62,104 bases of DNA from an uncultured Prevotellaceae bacterium (GCA_900313705.1 OMSJ01000002.1:1-62104); one strand, 5' to 3'. Shown: positions 43,461 to 53,460, numbered from the stretch's first letter. Notes: generated from the sequence alone by a model not told the origin. Translations and numbers: made by a program.

Positions 43461-43805
43461 ATGAACAAAGTAATGCTGATAGGCAATGTCGGTGCTGAAC
43501 CCGAGGTGAAGTACATCGACCAAGGGGTCTGTGTGGCAAGTCTAAGGCTCGCCACTACAGAGCGGGGCTACAAACTGCAGAACGGGACGGAAGTGCCCGA
43601 CCGCACCGAGTGGCACAACGTTGTCCTCTGGCGCAGACTGGCCGAAATAGTGGAGAACTACGTCCACAAGGGCGACAAGCTCTTCATCGAAGGACAGATT
43701 CACTCGCGCTCCTACGAAGACCGAAACGGCATCCGCCACAACGTCACCGAGATATGGGCAGAGTCGCTGGAGATGCTTTCACCCAAAACGAAAACGGAAG
43801 AATGA
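43461..43805 (+). CDS. ssb: Single-stranded DNA-binding protein
   Basis: The 114-residue protein is an OB-fold SSB: MNKVMLIGNVGAEPEVKYI start, ATTERGYK, EWHNVVLWRRLAEIVENYVHKGDKLFIEGQI and the RHNVTEIWAE strand. It ends in KTKTEE and lacks the acidic DDDIPF-like tail, so this may be a short SSB paralogue rather than the main replication SSB. The stop overlaps the gldE start (ATGA). Confidence 0.92.
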   Translation: MNKVMLIGNVGAEPEVKYIDQGVCVASLRLATTERGYKLQNGTEVPDRTEWHNVVLWRRLAEIVENYVHKGDKLFIEGQIHSRSYEDRNGIRHNVTEIWAESLEMLSPKTKTEE

Positions 43806-45133
43806 ATAGCGAAGAGATAGCAGCATACATGCAATGGCTGGCGTCGGAAGTCAGCATACAAGCACCAACCATCGGCGTCTGGATTGCCTTAGGCATCGTA
43901 CTGATTCTGCTCCTTTGCTCCGGCTTCGTCTCAGCAAGCGAGATAGCGTTCTTCAGCCTTAGCCCAAGCGACAGAAGTACCATCGACGAAGAGAAGCATC
44001 CCCGCGACACGAAGGTGGCATCCCTCCTGGACGACAGCGAAAGACTCCTGGCCACCATCCTCATCTGCAACAACCTGGTAAACGTCGCCGTCATCATCCT
44101 GCTGTACTTCTGCTTCGACAAGACCATCGACTTCGGGCAGGCCAAGTGGCTGGAGTTCCTCGTTATGACGGTGCTCCTCACCTTCCTGCTCCTGCTCTTC
44201 GGCGAAATCATTCCCAAGATCTACAGCGCACAACATGCCCTTGCCTTCTGCCGATTTGCTGCTCCCACTCTGCAGGTGCTCAGCAAAACCTTCTGGCCCC
44301 TCAGCAAACTGCTCATCCGAAGCAAAGTCATCACTCAGCGTTTCGTCAATCACGAGACAGAAATGCTCACCGTAGATGACCTGGAAAAGGCAATGGAACT
44401 GACAGACAAGAAAGACCTTGCCGAGGAAAGCAACATGCTGAAAGGCATCATACGCTTCGGAGGCGAGATGGCAAAGGAAATCATGACAAGCCGCGTAGAT
44501 ATTGTGGACCTCGACATAAAAGCTTCGTGGAAAGACGTACTCGCCTGTATCGTTGCCAACAACTACAGCCGCATCCCCGTCTATCAGGGTACGCAGGATA
44601 ACATCAAAGGCGTGCTCTACATCAAGGACCTCCTCCCCCACCTCGGCAAACCACAAGGCTTCCGATGGCAGACACTCATCCGGCCCGCATACTTCGTGCC
44701 TGAGACAAAGATGATTGACGACCTGCTGCGAGACTTCCAGGCAAACAAAGTGCACATCGCCATCGTGGTTGACGAGTTCGGAGGCACAAGCGGCATCGTC
44801 ACAATGGAGGACATACTGGAAGAAATCGTAGGCGAGATAAACGACGAGTACGACGATGAGGAGAAGCCCTACCAGCGGCTCAACCAGAACACATATATTT
44901 TTGAAGCCAAGACGCTCATGTCGGACTTCACGAAGATACTCGGTTTCGACGACGATTACTTCGAGAACATCGAGGGCGAAGCAGAGACCCTTGCAGGCCT
45001 GTTGCTCGAGATAAAGGGCGAGTTCCCCATCCAAGGCGAGCGCATCAATTACAAGTGTTTCACTTTCGACGTACTGGAGGTTGACCAGCGCCGTATTGTC
45101 AAGGTGAAAGTCATCGTCCACAACGAAGACTGA
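43802..45133 (+). CDS. gldE: Gliding motility-associated protein GldE (CNNM/CorC-like)
   Basis: The 443-residue inner-membrane protein has a DUF21/CNNM transmembrane part (about residues 20-190), two CBS domains (about 215-335, with VDIVDLD, YSRIPVY and VDEFGGTSGIVTMEDILEEIVG) and a CorC_HlyC domain (about 350-440). The ssb-gldE order is a Bacteroidota hallmark. The start is the ATG at 43802, overlapping the ssb stop; upstream codons in this frame lie within ssb. gldD, the usual next gene, is absent; a regulator fragment and repeats follow instead. Confidence 0.88.
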   Translation: MNSEEIAAYMQWLASEVSIQAPTIGVWIALGIVLILLLCSGFVSASEIAFFSLSPSDRSTIDEEKHPRDTKVASLLDDSERLLATILICNNLVNVAVIILLYFCFDKTIDFGQAKWLEFLVMTVLLTFLLLLFGEIIPKIYSAQHALAFCRFAAPTLQVLSKTFWPLSKLLIRSKVITQRFVNHETEMLTVDDLEKAMELTDKKDLAEESNMLKGIIRFGGEMAKEIMTSRVDIVDLDIKASWKDVLACIVANNYSRIPVYQGTQDNIKGVLYIKDLLPHLGKPQGFRWQTLIRPAYFVPETKMIDDLLRDFQANKVHIAIVVDEFGGTSGIVTMEDILEEIVGEINDEYDDEEKPYQRLNQNTYIFEAKTLMSDFTKILGFDDDYFENIEGEAETLAGLLLEIKGEFPIQGERINYKCFTFDVLEVDQRRIVKVKVIVHNED

Positions 45134-45155
45134 GAAGCACGACGCCGTCACCTTT

Positions 45156-45309
45156 TCACCGTTTATCTTTTACCGCCAGCAGGTCGCCGCATGTCTCTTC
45201 TGCACGTTTGATGCGGTTCCAGACCGTCTGCTTCTTCGCATCCATCGCGCCCGCAATCTGTGGAGGCTTCATGCCAATCTTCAGCAGACAGATTGTGCTG
45301 AAAGACGAA
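45156..45309 (-). pseudogene. C-terminal fragment of a LuxR-like helix-turn-helix regulator
   Basis: A minus-strand frame ending at TGA 45156-45158 reads STICLLKIGMKPPQIAGAM then DAKKQTVWNRIKRAEE. This is the C-terminal HTH typical of Bacteroidota regulators that end a TPR or sensor protein. No start codon precedes it within the domain, and a family A repeat array replaces the upstream coding sequence. It is a remnant of about 50 codons. Because it lies in another frame than the open 72-codon frame here, it is easy to miss. Confidence 0.65.
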
Positions 45310-45394
45310 GTCCCCGTACTTATCGTCGTAAGTACGGGGACTTATGGCCATAAGTACGTGTACTTCCGGCCATAAGTACACGTACTTTTCTTGT
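45310..45394. repeat. 22-bp-period array, family A, locus 3 with a perfect hairpin
   Basis: Units start at 45329, 45351 and 45373 (TAAGTACGGGG, TAAGTACGTGTACTT, TAAGTACACGTACTT). The left part forms a perfect inverted repeat, CCCCGTACTTA / TAAGTACGGGG, at 45312-45339. It lies between convergent genes and abuts the regulator fragment. Confidence 0.85.
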
Positions 45395-45399
45395 GTGTC

Positions 45400-46200
45400 T
45401 TATTTTGGTTGTTGTAACCTTACCCTCTTGCCCATGAAACGCAGTACGAAGTTCGGCATTAATGGAGAAAGCATGGTGACAAGACGGTCTGAGAGGCAGG
45501 GATAGAGCTTTGCCTTACGCTTGAACATGGCTTTCAAGGCAAGGTGAGTTGCCTTCTCCGGTGTTATCATAAAGCCCAGTCGCAGGGCAAGTTTGCGGAA
45601 GCGCATAAAGGGCAAGCCTGTCAGCAGTGGTGTATCTACTGCCCCGAAGATGGCTGTGGTGACACTGACTGGCGAACCACTCAGCTCCAGGCTTAACTCC
45701 CGCGAATAGCCTTTCACGAAACGCTTCGTGCTCCCATAAACGCCAATGAGCGGCCAGTCCATGCCCGCAGAAATGGAAGAGATGTTCAGGATGTAGCCAC
45801 AGCCCTGCTCCTTCATTAGGGGAATCAGCAGTCTGCAAAGCAGCAAGGGAGTGGTGCAATGCAGAGTGACGATACGATAAAGCTTGTCGGGGTTTGCTTC
45901 TTCAATAGGCTGAGCAATGAGTATGCCTGCATTGTTGACAAGCACCTCCACCTGCCAGCCCTCCTCCTTGCAGCGGTCTGCTATCTGGCAAGCTGCATCC
46001 GGCAACGTAAGGTCCAGGCACATATAGTGAGCAGGAACTGAATACCGGCTTGCAAGTTGGCAAGAAAGCTCCTTTACCGCTTCACCATTGATGTCAACCA
46101 GAAGAACGCCATACCCCTTTTCGGCAAGTTGAAAGGCATAGCACCGCCCCATGCCTGAGGCAGCGCCCGTTACTATCGCATATTTAGGGGCGAGGCTCAA
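45400..46200 (-). CDS. Short-chain dehydrogenase/reductase (SDR)
   Basis: A classical SDR of 266 residues: cofactor motif TGAASGMG (about 11-18), NNAG, and the active site Ser in ISSIS with YGSTK (Tyr/Lys). It reduces or oxidises a carbonyl or alcohol with NAD(P)(H); the substrate is unknown, though DltE/fatty-acyl type SDRs look similar. No ATG precedes the Rossmann motif in frame; TTG at 46200 is the likely start, 8 bp after the HerA-like gene stop. Confidence 0.9.
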   Translation of the reverse strand: MSLAPKYAIVTGAASGMGRCYAFQLAEKGYGVLLVDINGEAVKELSCQLASRYSVPAHYMCLDLTLPDAACQIADRCKEEGWQVEVLVNNAGILIAQPIEEANPDKLYRIVTLHCTTPLLLCRLLIPLMKEQGCGYILNISSISAGMDWPLIGVYGSTKRFVKGYSRELSLELSGSPVSVTTAIFGAVDTPLLTGLPFMRFRKLALRLGFMITPEKATHLALKAMFKRKAKLYPCLSDRLVTMLSPLMPNFVLRFMGKRVRLQQPK

Positions 46201-46208
46201 AACAAGTT

Positions 46209-47804
46209 TTACTTTATCAGATTACCCAGGATGCTGCGTGTGAGTTCACGGGTAGCAGTACGGGTAGCTGTGCTGACAGCGCTCTTCGTCACCTTCTTGC
46301 CGATGGATTCCTTCGAGCGGCTCTTCTTGCCTGTCACAGTATTTGCCACATGCGTACCGATGGCAGCAGTTATGCTGGTGATGACGGCTGCAAGAATCTT
46401 GCTGAAGATGCTCTTCTTCTTGGAACTGCTCTTCGTCTCTTTCTCCTTGCCTGCATTCTGCCCTCGGTCTCTCGTCTCCTTCTCCTGATTGCTTGCCTCC
46501 AGTTCCTTTTCTGCAGCTTCACTCTCTGCCAGTAGCACTTCAAAGGCACTCTCGCGGTCAATCATGGTATCATAGCGTCCAAAGATGCGCGATGATTTGA
46601 TGATTTCTTCACGCTGAGAAGGTGTGATTGCCCCTATCTGACTGAGAGGGAAGAGTATCTTAGCTCGCTCCACGATGTTAGGAGTTCCCTTTTCATCGAG
46701 GAACGATACAAGAGCTTCGCCCGTACCGAGCTCCATGATAGCATCTTCTGTCTTAAAGCCCGGATTGGCCCGGAAAGTCTCGGCAGCAGCTTTCACATTC
46801 TTCTGCTCTTTCGGCGTGAAGGCACGAAGGGCATGTTGCACTCTGTTACCCAACTGAGCAAGGACTGAATCAGGTATGTCGGTGGGATTCTGAGTCACGA
46901 AGTAAACGCCTACTCCTTTGCTGCGTATCAGTCGCACTACCTGCTCTATCTTGTCCACCAAGCTCTTCGGCGTATCGGTAAACAGCGTATGAGCTTCATC
47001 GAAGAAGAACACAAGGCGCGGCAATGCCTGGTCGCCAACCTCCGGCAGACGTGCATAGAGGTCAGACAAGAGCCAAAGCAGGAATGTCGAGTAGAGCTTA
47101 GGGTTGAGCATGAGCTTGTCGGCAGCCAGCACACTCAACATTCCTCGCCCGTCTGCACGGCATTGCAAGAGGTCCATGATGTCGAAGGCCGGTTCACCGA
47201 AGAACTTGTCTGCCCCCTGATTCTCTAACGTCAGAAGGGCACGCTGAATAGCACCGACACTGGTTGTGGACACATTGCCGTATTTCTTTGAGAGCTCGGT
47301 AGCATGGTCGGCAATGTATGTGAGCATACTTCGCAAGTCCTTCAGGTCGAGCAAAAGCAATCCGCGTTCGTCTGCTACCTTAAAGAGGATAGTCATTACG
47401 CCAGCTTGCACCTCATTCAGCTCCATTAGGCGCGACAACAGCTCAGGGCCCATGTTCGATATGGTGGTACGCATGGGATGCCCCTGCTCGCCAAAGACAT
47501 CGTAGAAGCAGACAGGGCTGCCCTGGAAGGGTGGATTCTCGATGCCGAACTCAGCACAGCGCTTCTCGATGAAGCCAGACATCTGTCCTGTCTGACTGAC
47601 ACCGGAAAGGTCCCCCTTCATGTCTGCCATAAAGCAAGGCACACCTGCCTGGGAGAATGTCTCAGCCAGGACCTGCAGCGTCACCGTCTTGCCTGTTCCT
47701 GTTGCACCGGCAATCAGGCCATGCCTGTTTGCCATCTTACCACACAGGCATATTGGTCCTTCCTGACCATGTGCCACATATAAGCGTTTGTCTTCTGTCA
47801 ACAT
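46209..47804 (-). CDS. HerA-like ATPase, DUF853 family
   Basis: The 531 residues carry Walker A GATGTGKT at 33-40, Walker B LVFFFDEAH and the DUF853 hallmark ADMKGDLSG. The last 80 residues include a charged Lys/Glu-rich stretch (EKETRDRGQ...KETKSSSKKK) and a short hydrophobic segment. The family is an uncharacterised HerA/FtsK-clade ATPase, often called helicase HerA-like; a DNA substrate is inferred. It is in a minus-strand run with the two TPR genes and gyrA. Confidence 0.9.
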   Translation of the reverse strand: MLTEDKRLYVAHGQEGPICLCGKMANRHGLIAGATGTGKTVTLQVLAETFSQAGVPCFMADMKGDLSGVSQTGQMSGFIEKRCAEFGIENPPFQGSPVCFYDVFGEQGHPMRTTISNMGPELLSRLMELNEVQAGVMTILFKVADERGLLLLDLKDLRSMLTYIADHATELSKKYGNVSTTSVGAIQRALLTLENQGADKFFGEPAFDIMDLLQCRADGRGMLSVLAADKLMLNPKLYSTFLLWLLSDLYARLPEVGDQALPRLVFFFDEAHTLFTDTPKSLVDKIEQVVRLIRSKGVGVYFVTQNPTDIPDSVLAQLGNRVQHALRAFTPKEQKNVKAAAETFRANPGFKTEDAIMELGTGEALVSFLDEKGTPNIVERAKILFPLSQIGAITPSQREEIIKSSRIFGRYDTMIDRESAFEVLLAESEAAEKELEASNQEKETRDRGQNAGKEKETKSSSKKKSIFSKILAAVITSITAAIGTHVANTVTGKKSRSKESIGKKVTKSAVSTATRTATRELTRSILGNLIK

Positions 47805-47842
47805 TATCAGATTGATTGAATGATTACCTGAAGGATTGTCAC

Positions 47843-49096
47843 CTATGGCTTCTTGTTGAGGAGCTGGTCAATCTCGACGAACTCCTCTCCAAGGTTGAGG
47901 TTGAGATAGATACGATAGAGAGCAGGAGCCCAGCGGTCCATCATCTCGGGCTGCAGCTTGCGCACCTTTTCCATGCAAGGACGTGCCTTTCGGTAAAGGT
48001 CCAGCGTCTTCTGCTTGTCGATGTTGTACTGCGGATTGTCTGCATCCTTGCAACTCGACTCGTGAGAGATGACAGCCATATTAAGATAGGATATACCTTT
48101 ATTATAATAGGCATCTGCGAAATCGTCCTGCAAGGCAAGGGTGCTGTCAGCATAAGTGATGCACGCCTCATAGTTTTCTTCTGCCAGATAACTCTTCGAC
48201 TTAGCATAGTAATGGATGGCCTTGCCACCCGTCTGAGCGATGACTCTGTCTGCCAGCTTCCTTTCTACGTCGAACCTTCGGTGTGCATAGCACCAGTCTG
48301 CCAACTGAACGAAGAAGTAGTCATGGTTAGGATAATTGACGACGCCCTGTTTGAGCGCGGCTACCCATGCGCTGTCGTTGTCGAGCTTGGCATAGGAACG
48401 TACCTTGTACTCGAGCAGAATGGCTGCCGTGATAGAGTCGTAATGGTTGATGGCCGTGTCAGCATGTCGGATGGTTCCCTGATAGTTATCTTCCTGGAAG
48501 GCAGAGAGCGTGGCCCAAAGTGCCGACTGGGGAAGGAGCGTATCATTCTTTTCCGTGCCCTGATAGGTGCAGTAGAGGTCGAAGAATGTGTAAGCCTTCT
48601 TGTAGTCCTTCTTTGAAAGATAGAACTTTCCACCGCCAAAGATGTTGCGACGATGCTTGAGGCGCATAGCTTGTGTCTTCTTCTGGAGACGCGGATGAAC
48701 ATTTCCCTTTGCATCGGGCAGAAGGTCAACACTGTCACATAACCTCAGCTGCGCATACATATCGGAGAGCTTATTGAAGAATTTAGCTGTGTCGTATGGC
48801 TGCTTCAGGTATGCCTTCCTGTTCTCCACACCATTGAGCGACTCTTCGAGCAGAGCGGCAGTAAAATAGATGTCGGCTCGCTGCTTGTCCTTCAGCCCGG
48901 GACGACTCAAAGCTCCGAGCAAAGCATTCCGAGCTGCGTCCTGGCCGTTCTGGTTCTTTAACGCAGTCATAGCGTTTTTATGGAGCGTAGAGAGCCTCTC
49001 CAACTTAGGTTTCTTGGCCTGCTTCTCTTTGGAAGACAAGGTGCAAGGAAACAGGAGGAGTAAGGATGTGATAAAGAAAGTAGCGAATAGTCTCAT
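47843..49096 (-). CDS. Secreted tetratricopeptide-repeat protein
   Basis: A signal peptide (residues 1-22) is followed by a basic segment and at least five TPR-like helix pairs across 417 residues, for example KFYLSKKDYKKAYTFFDLYC and YADSTLALQDDFADAYYNKGISYL. No catalytic motif. Length and pattern match the adjacent TPR gene at 49102-50412, with which it was probably duplicated and is cotranscribed (5 bp apart). A periplasmic scaffold role is inferred. Confidence 0.82.
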   Translation of the reverse strand: MRLFATFFITSLLLLFPCTLSSKEKQAKKPKLERLSTLHKNAMTALKNQNGQDAARNALLGALSRPGLKDKQRADIYFTAALLEESLNGVENRKAYLKQPYDTAKFFNKLSDMYAQLRLCDSVDLLPDAKGNVHPRLQKKTQAMRLKHRRNIFGGGKFYLSKKDYKKAYTFFDLYCTYQGTEKNDTLLPQSALWATLSAFQEDNYQGTIRHADTAINHYDSITAAILLEYKVRSYAKLDNDSAWVAALKQGVVNYPNHDYFFVQLADWCYAHRRFDVERKLADRVIAQTGGKAIHYYAKSKSYLAEENYEACITYADSTLALQDDFADAYYNKGISYLNMAVISHESSCKDADNPQYNIDKQKTLDLYRKARPCMEKVRKLQPEMMDRWAPALYRIYLNLNLGEEFVEIDQLLNKKP

Positions 49097-49101
49097 CTCT
49101 T

Positions 49102-50412
49102 TTATAGCAACTTATCCATCTCTGCTGCCTTGGCAGCCTGACCAGTGACAGAGTAACACTGACGCAGTTCGAAGGCCCACTTCTGAGGCTCGTCGGGAGC
49201 ACATTCGCGTGCTTTCTCGAAGAACGGGATGGCTTCGCCAAAGAGTCCCTTAGTCTTCTCGAGCGTCTTCTTGGCTTCAACCTGATTCTTGATGCTGCTT
49301 ACCTTTGAGTTCAGAGCAAGTGCCTGACGGTATTTGCAGAGTCCGCACTGATACCATGCGTCGTAGTAGTCGTTCTTGAGCTCCGTGCATTTCTGATAGG
49401 CAGCGAATGCCTCGTCATACTTCTCCATGTCAAAGTACTTGTAGGCCTTTCCGTAGTGTGCAATCAGGATGCTGGGGTCAGCAGCAATGACTTCATCGAC
49501 ATACGGCATGAGCAGATTGCTTCCCTCGCCTGCGTCCTTGTCCTTCTTGAGATAATAGGCAATGAGCATCTGGATGTAGTTCTCGTTTGCTTTAGGTTCT
49601 TTCAGGGTCATCTGGCGCACGTAGTTTGCCCATGCCACGGTATCGCCGCGTTCACGGTAGGACTCTATCATCACCTGCTTTGTGGCTTCTGCATTGTCCT
49701 TGAACTTCATGGCCTTGTCGAAGAGGGCTTCCATCTTGTCGTACAATTTGCCTTCGTGTGCTGTATGGAAGGCATAGTAGGGAATCTGCTCTTCCGAAAC
49801 CTGGAACTTCACGAGGTCAGCTACCTCTGGATAGAGGGTCTTATAGTTCATTGTCGTTTCGAAAGCCTCGAGAGCCTTGTCATACTTACCGCAGCTGGTG
49901 TTGAGCTGAGCAGCATAGAGGTAGAAGTTCGCACACTGAGCCAGGCTGGACTTCTTGCTCTTGATGTAGTTCTCATTGCCAGCCTCACCCTTTGAAATCT
50001 TTGTATATTTGATTTCACCTTGCAGGGCAGAAGTCAGGGCCTTGAGGTTAGTGAAGAAGAATGCTGTGTCAAAGGGTTGCTGAGCCTGTGAGAGGTCGAG
50101 CAAAGCGTTGTTGGGGAACTGGGTCAGGTCAGCATAGATTTTGTATGCTTCGCCAAGCTTGCTGTCATCTATTACACCGCTCTTGATGGCTTTGCGGATG
50201 AGAGCCTGACCTTTCTTGCATTCGGAGATAATCTCGGTCTGCGTGGCAGCCTTTTCGTTTATCTTGGCTGTAATAGCATCGTCAATCTTCTTTGCTTCAG
50301 CAACTTGAGCTTTGGCTTCTTTCTGAGCGAGCTTAAGGGCAGCCTTATCTACCTGTCCCATGATGGTACCGACACACATGAGCAGTGCCATCGAAATAAT
50401 GGTCTTTTTCAT
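49102..50412 (-). CDS. Secreted tetratricopeptide-repeat protein
   Basis: A signal peptide (residues 1-19) and a coiled, Lys/Ala-rich segment (about 25-60) precede several TPR motifs, such as NFYLYAAQLNTSCGKYDKALEAF and AYKYFDMEKYDEAFAAYQKC. The 436-residue protein lies 45 bp downstream of gyrA on the same strand. That order (gyrA then TPR proteins) is seen in other Bacteroidales, from memory. Function unknown. Confidence 0.85.
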   Translation of the reverse strand: MKKTIISMALLMCVGTIMGQVDKAALKLAQKEAKAQVAEAKKIDDAITAKINEKAATQTEIISECKKGQALIRKAIKSGVIDDSKLGEAYKIYADLTQFPNNALLDLSQAQQPFDTAFFFTNLKALTSALQGEIKYTKISKGEAGNENYIKSKKSSLAQCANFYLYAAQLNTSCGKYDKALEAFETTMNYKTLYPEVADLVKFQVSEEQIPYYAFHTAHEGKLYDKMEALFDKAMKFKDNAEATKQVMIESYRERGDTVAWANYVRQMTLKEPKANENYIQMLIAYYLKKDKDAGEGSNLLMPYVDEVIAADPSILIAHYGKAYKYFDMEKYDEAFAAYQKCTELKNDYYDAWYQCGLCKYRQALALNSKVSSIKNQVEAKKTLEKTKGLFGEAIPFFEKARECAPDEPQKWAFELRQCYSVTGQAAKAAEMDKLL

Positions 50413-50457
50413 ATCCTTAATATATAAATGTATTAATCTTACTTGTTACTTTTTAGC

Positions 50458-52974
50458 TTATTCTTTGTTCTCTGTCTCTTCTGTCTGAGTTTCTTCTCCC
50501 TCGGCACTCGCTTCGGGCTCTTCATCAGCACGTGGCACGACGCTCAGGTGACTGATGACATCGTTGCGCTTCTTGAGCTCGATGACCTTGGTGCCTTGAG
50601 TGACGCGGCTCTTTGTCTCCTTGATGTCGTCGGCATGGAGGCGAATTGTGGTGCCGCTCTTGTTGATAATCATCAGGTCGTCGTCGTCCTTCACAACGGT
50701 GATGGCTACGAGGTAGCCGGTCTTCTCGGTGATGGCGAGGGTCTTGACGCCCTTTGCGTGACGGCTTGTCTTGCGATACTCCTCGACGTCGGTGCGTTTG
50801 CCGAAGCCGTTCTCGCTGAGTACCATGATGCTTTCCGTCTCGACATCATTGATGACGCACATGCCGACAACCTGGTCGCGCGGGTCATCGTCGAGGACGA
50901 TGCTCTGTACGCCGGTAGCTACACGACCCATTGAACGAACCTGGTCTTCGTCGAAGCGGACTGCACGACCTCCTGCGTTAGCGATGATGATTTCGTTCTT
51001 GCCGTTGGTCAGCTCTACGCCAATCACCTGGTCGTCTTCGCGGATATTGATGGCATTGACGCCGTTTGTGCGAACACGACTGTATTCGGTCAGGCAGGTC
51101 TTCTTGATGATGCCGTTCTTGGTGCAGAACACGACGAAGTGGCTCTGACAGAACTCTGGGTCGCTGAGCTTGCGGATGCAGAGGCAAGCGCGTACTGCAT
51201 CGCCCGGTTCGATGTTGAGCATGTTCTGTATGGCACGGCCCTTGCCTTGCTTGTTGCCGTCGGGAATGTCATAGACCTTGAGCCAGTAGCAGCGTCCGCG
51301 GTCGGTGAAGAAGAGCATGGTGTTGTGCATCGTGGCGGGATAGATCTTCTCGATGAAGTCGTTGTCGCGCGTTGAGCTTGCCTTGACACCGATGCCGCCA
51401 CGACCTTGTGCTTTGAACTCGTCGAGCGGAATGCGCTTGATGTAGCCCATGTGACTCATGGTGATGACTACCTCGTCATCGGCATAGAAGTCCTCTGCGT
51501 TGAACTCTTCTGCGCTGGGCAGAATTTCCGTGCGGCGCTCGTCGCCGTACTGTTCCTTGATTTCGAGCAGTTCGTCCTTCATTACCTTGCGGCAGAGCTG
51601 GTCGTCGGTGAGGATTTGGTTGTAATACTTTATCTTCTCCATCAGGTCGTCGTACTCTGCATGAAGTTTCTCCTGGTTGAGGCCTGTGAGCTGACCCAGT
51701 CGCATCTCCACGATAGCCTTGCTCTGCAGTTCGTCGAGGCCAAAGCGTGCTTCAAGTGCTCGCTGAGCATCTTGCGGAGTCTTGCTCTTCTTGATGATGT
51801 CCACCACTTCGTTGATGTTGTCCGAGGCGATGATGAGGCCTTTCAGAATGTGAGCCCTTTCCTCTGCTTTGCGAAGGTCGTACTTCGTGCGGCGGATGGT
51901 CACGTCGTGGCGATGGGCGACGAAGTTGCTGATGAAGTCCTTGAGGGTGAGCAGTTGCGGACGTCCTTTCACGAGGGCGATACTGTTCACGCTGAAGCTG
52001 GTCTGCAGGGGAGTCATCTTGAAGAGCTTGTTCAGGACGACACGTGCATTAGCATCGCGTTTCAGGTCCACAACGACACGCATACCTTCCGAGTCGCTCT
52101 CGTCGTTGACGTTGCTGATGCCGTCTATCTTCTTCTCGCCCACGAGCTGGGCGATGTATTCGATAAGCTGTTGTTTGTTGACGCCATAGGGAATCTCGTT
52201 GATTACAATCTTGTCGTGTGTGTCGCCGCTCTCTATCTCGGCTTTCGCACGGATGACGATGCGTCCCCTACCCGTCTCGTAGGCATCGCGGATGCCCTGC
52301 ATACCCATGATGTAGGCACCTGTCGGGAAGTCGGGACCCTTGACGTACTGCATCAGGTCCTCTACGGTGAGGTTCTCGTTGTCAACGTAAGCCACGCAAG
52401 CATCGATGACCTCGCCGAGGTTGTGTGTAGGTATGTTGGTAGCCATACCGACGGCAATGCCCGTGGCACCGTTGACGAGGAGGTTGGGTATCTTCGTCGG
52501 CATGACGGTAGGCTCGCGGAGCGTATCGTCGAAGTTATTGGTCATATCGACGGTCTCCTTCTCCAGGTCGTCCATCATAGCCTCGCCCATCTGACTGAGA
52601 CGAGCCTCGGTGTAACGCATGGCAGCGGGGCTGTCGCCATCGACTGAGCCGAAGTTGCCCTGTCCGTCAACCAGCGTGTATCGCATTGCCCATTCCTGAG
52701 CCATGCGGACGAGGGCCATATAAACTGAACTGTCGCCATGCGGGTGGTACTTACCAAGCACCTCACCCACGATACGGGCGCACTTCTTGTAGGGACTGCT
52801 GTGGAAATTGTGGAGCTCGCGCATACCATATAATATACGGCGATGTACAGGCTTGAAGCCGTCCCTCACGTCAGGCAAGGCACGAGCCACGATGACGCTC
52901 ATCGAATAGTCGATGTAGCTCTTCTTCATCTCCTGCTGAATGTCAACTCTGATTATTCTTTCTTGATCTTCCAT
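50458..52974 (-). CDS. gyrA: DNA gyrase subunit A
   Basis: GyrA cuts and rejoins DNA in the A2B2 gyrase that introduces negative supercoils. The 838-residue protein has the catalytic Tyr121 in [10 protein letters not shown], the quinolone region HPHGDSSVY with Ser82, and a C-terminal beta-pinwheel domain with the GyrA box QGRGGIG. The C-terminus is a highly acidic tail ([16 protein letters not shown]). Strong promoter elements lie upstream at 53031-53062. The two TPR genes follow on the same strand. Confidence 0.98.
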   Translation of the reverse strand: MEDQERIIRVDIQQEMKKSYIDYSMSVIVARALPDVRDGFKPVHRRILYGMRELHNFHSSPYKKCARIVGEVLGKYHPHGDSSVYMALVRMAQEWAMRYTLVDGQGNFGSVDGDSPAAMRYTEARLSQMGEAMMDDLEKETVDMTNNFDDTLREPTVMPTKIPNLLVNGATGIAVGMATNIPTHNLGEVIDACVAYVDNENLTVEDLMQYVKGPDFPTGAYIMGMQGIRDAYETGRGRIVIRAKAEIESGDTHDKIVINEIPYGVNKQQLIEYIAQLVGEKKIDGISNVNDESDSEGMRVVVDLKRDANARVVLNKLFKMTPLQTSFSVNSIALVKGRPQLLTLKDFISNFVAHRHDVTIRRTKYDLRKAEERAHILKGLIIASDNINEVVDIIKKSKTPQDAQRALEARFGLDELQSKAIVEMRLGQLTGLNQEKLHAEYDDLMEKIKYYNQILTDDQLCRKVMKDELLEIKEQYGDERRTEILPSAEEFNAEDFYADDEVVITMSHMGYIKRIPLDEFKAQGRGGIGVKASSTRDNDFIEKIYPATMHNTMLFFTDRGRCYWLKVYDIPDGNKQGKGRAIQNMLNIEPGDAVRACLCIRKLSDPEFCQSHFVVFCTKNGIIKKTCLTEYSRVRTNGVNAINIREDDQVIGVELTNGKNEIIIANAGGRAVRFDEDQVRSMGRVATGVQSIVLDDDPRDQVVGMCVINDVETESIMVLSENGFGKRTDVEEYRKTSRHAKGVKTLAITEKTGYLVAITVVKDDDDLMIINKSGTTIRLHADDIKETKSRVTQGTKVIELKKRNDVISHLSVVPRADEEPEASAEGEETQTEETENKE

Positions 52975-53030
52975 TGAATTAAGTTTGTGTATCTCCTAAA
53001 CCTTTAGGTTTAATGTTTCTATTTCGAGTG

Positions 53031-53062
53031 CAAAGGTACGAAAAATAATGCACGATTCCAAA
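53031..53062 (-). promoter_or_regulatory. gyrA promoter (Bacteroidota type)
   Basis: Minus strand: -33 TTTG (53059-53062) and -7 TACCTTTG (53031-53038) with a 20-bp spacer, 57 bp upstream of the ATG. Confidence 0.8.
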
Positions 53063-53173
53063 TAAAAACAGTAAAAATAAATCGTGTTGTCCGGGGAAAA
53101 TCATGAGCACCTCTACTTATGCGCCTATAATTCGGCTTTCTTGACAAAAGCAGCTCATGGGGAGCTTACTCTA

Positions 53174-53390
53174 AAGTCCCGAAGGGACGAGAGACCACAG
53201 ACGGGGGTGTAACCCCCGGTAATTGCGCAACAACATGAAAAGTCCCGAAGGGACGACAGAGATAGAAGCAATTTGATATTAAACAGGTTATATGTTCTGT
53301 CGCCCTTTCAGGGCTTATTATTGTTCTTTGTGCTTGTTCCGGGGGTTAACACCCCCGTCTGTGGTCTATCGCGCCTTTGGCGCTTTTCCC
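53174..53390. repeat. Hairpin-rich element with long inverted ends
   Basis: Arms at 53193-53219 and 53339-53366 are inverted copies over 27-28 bp with one indel, each containing its own GGGGGT...ACCCCC hairpin. Inside and outside are small perfect hairpins: GTCCC-GAA-GGGAC at 53176-53188 and again at 53242-53254, GCCC-TTTCA-GGGC near 53302-53314 and GCGCC-TTT-GGCGC at 53371-53383. It resembles dispersed REP/MITE-type elements known in Bacteroidota. Confidence 0.75.
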
Positions 53391-53460
53391 TGGAAAGCAA
53401 TAAATAATTAATCGTCTATCCACATTCATGCTCTAAACGCTTCGCATCGTGGTCGTCAAA

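Noticed and set aside
45163..45381. 72-codon minus-strand frame
   Set aside because: A different frame of the same strand carries the recognisable HTH fragment; this frame has no protein-like signal.
52714..52731. Met at the position of E. coli GyrA Asp87, a possible quinolone-resistance change
   Set aside because: Hydrophobic residues here are, from memory, normal in Bacteroidota, and Ser82 (E. coli Ser83) is unchanged.
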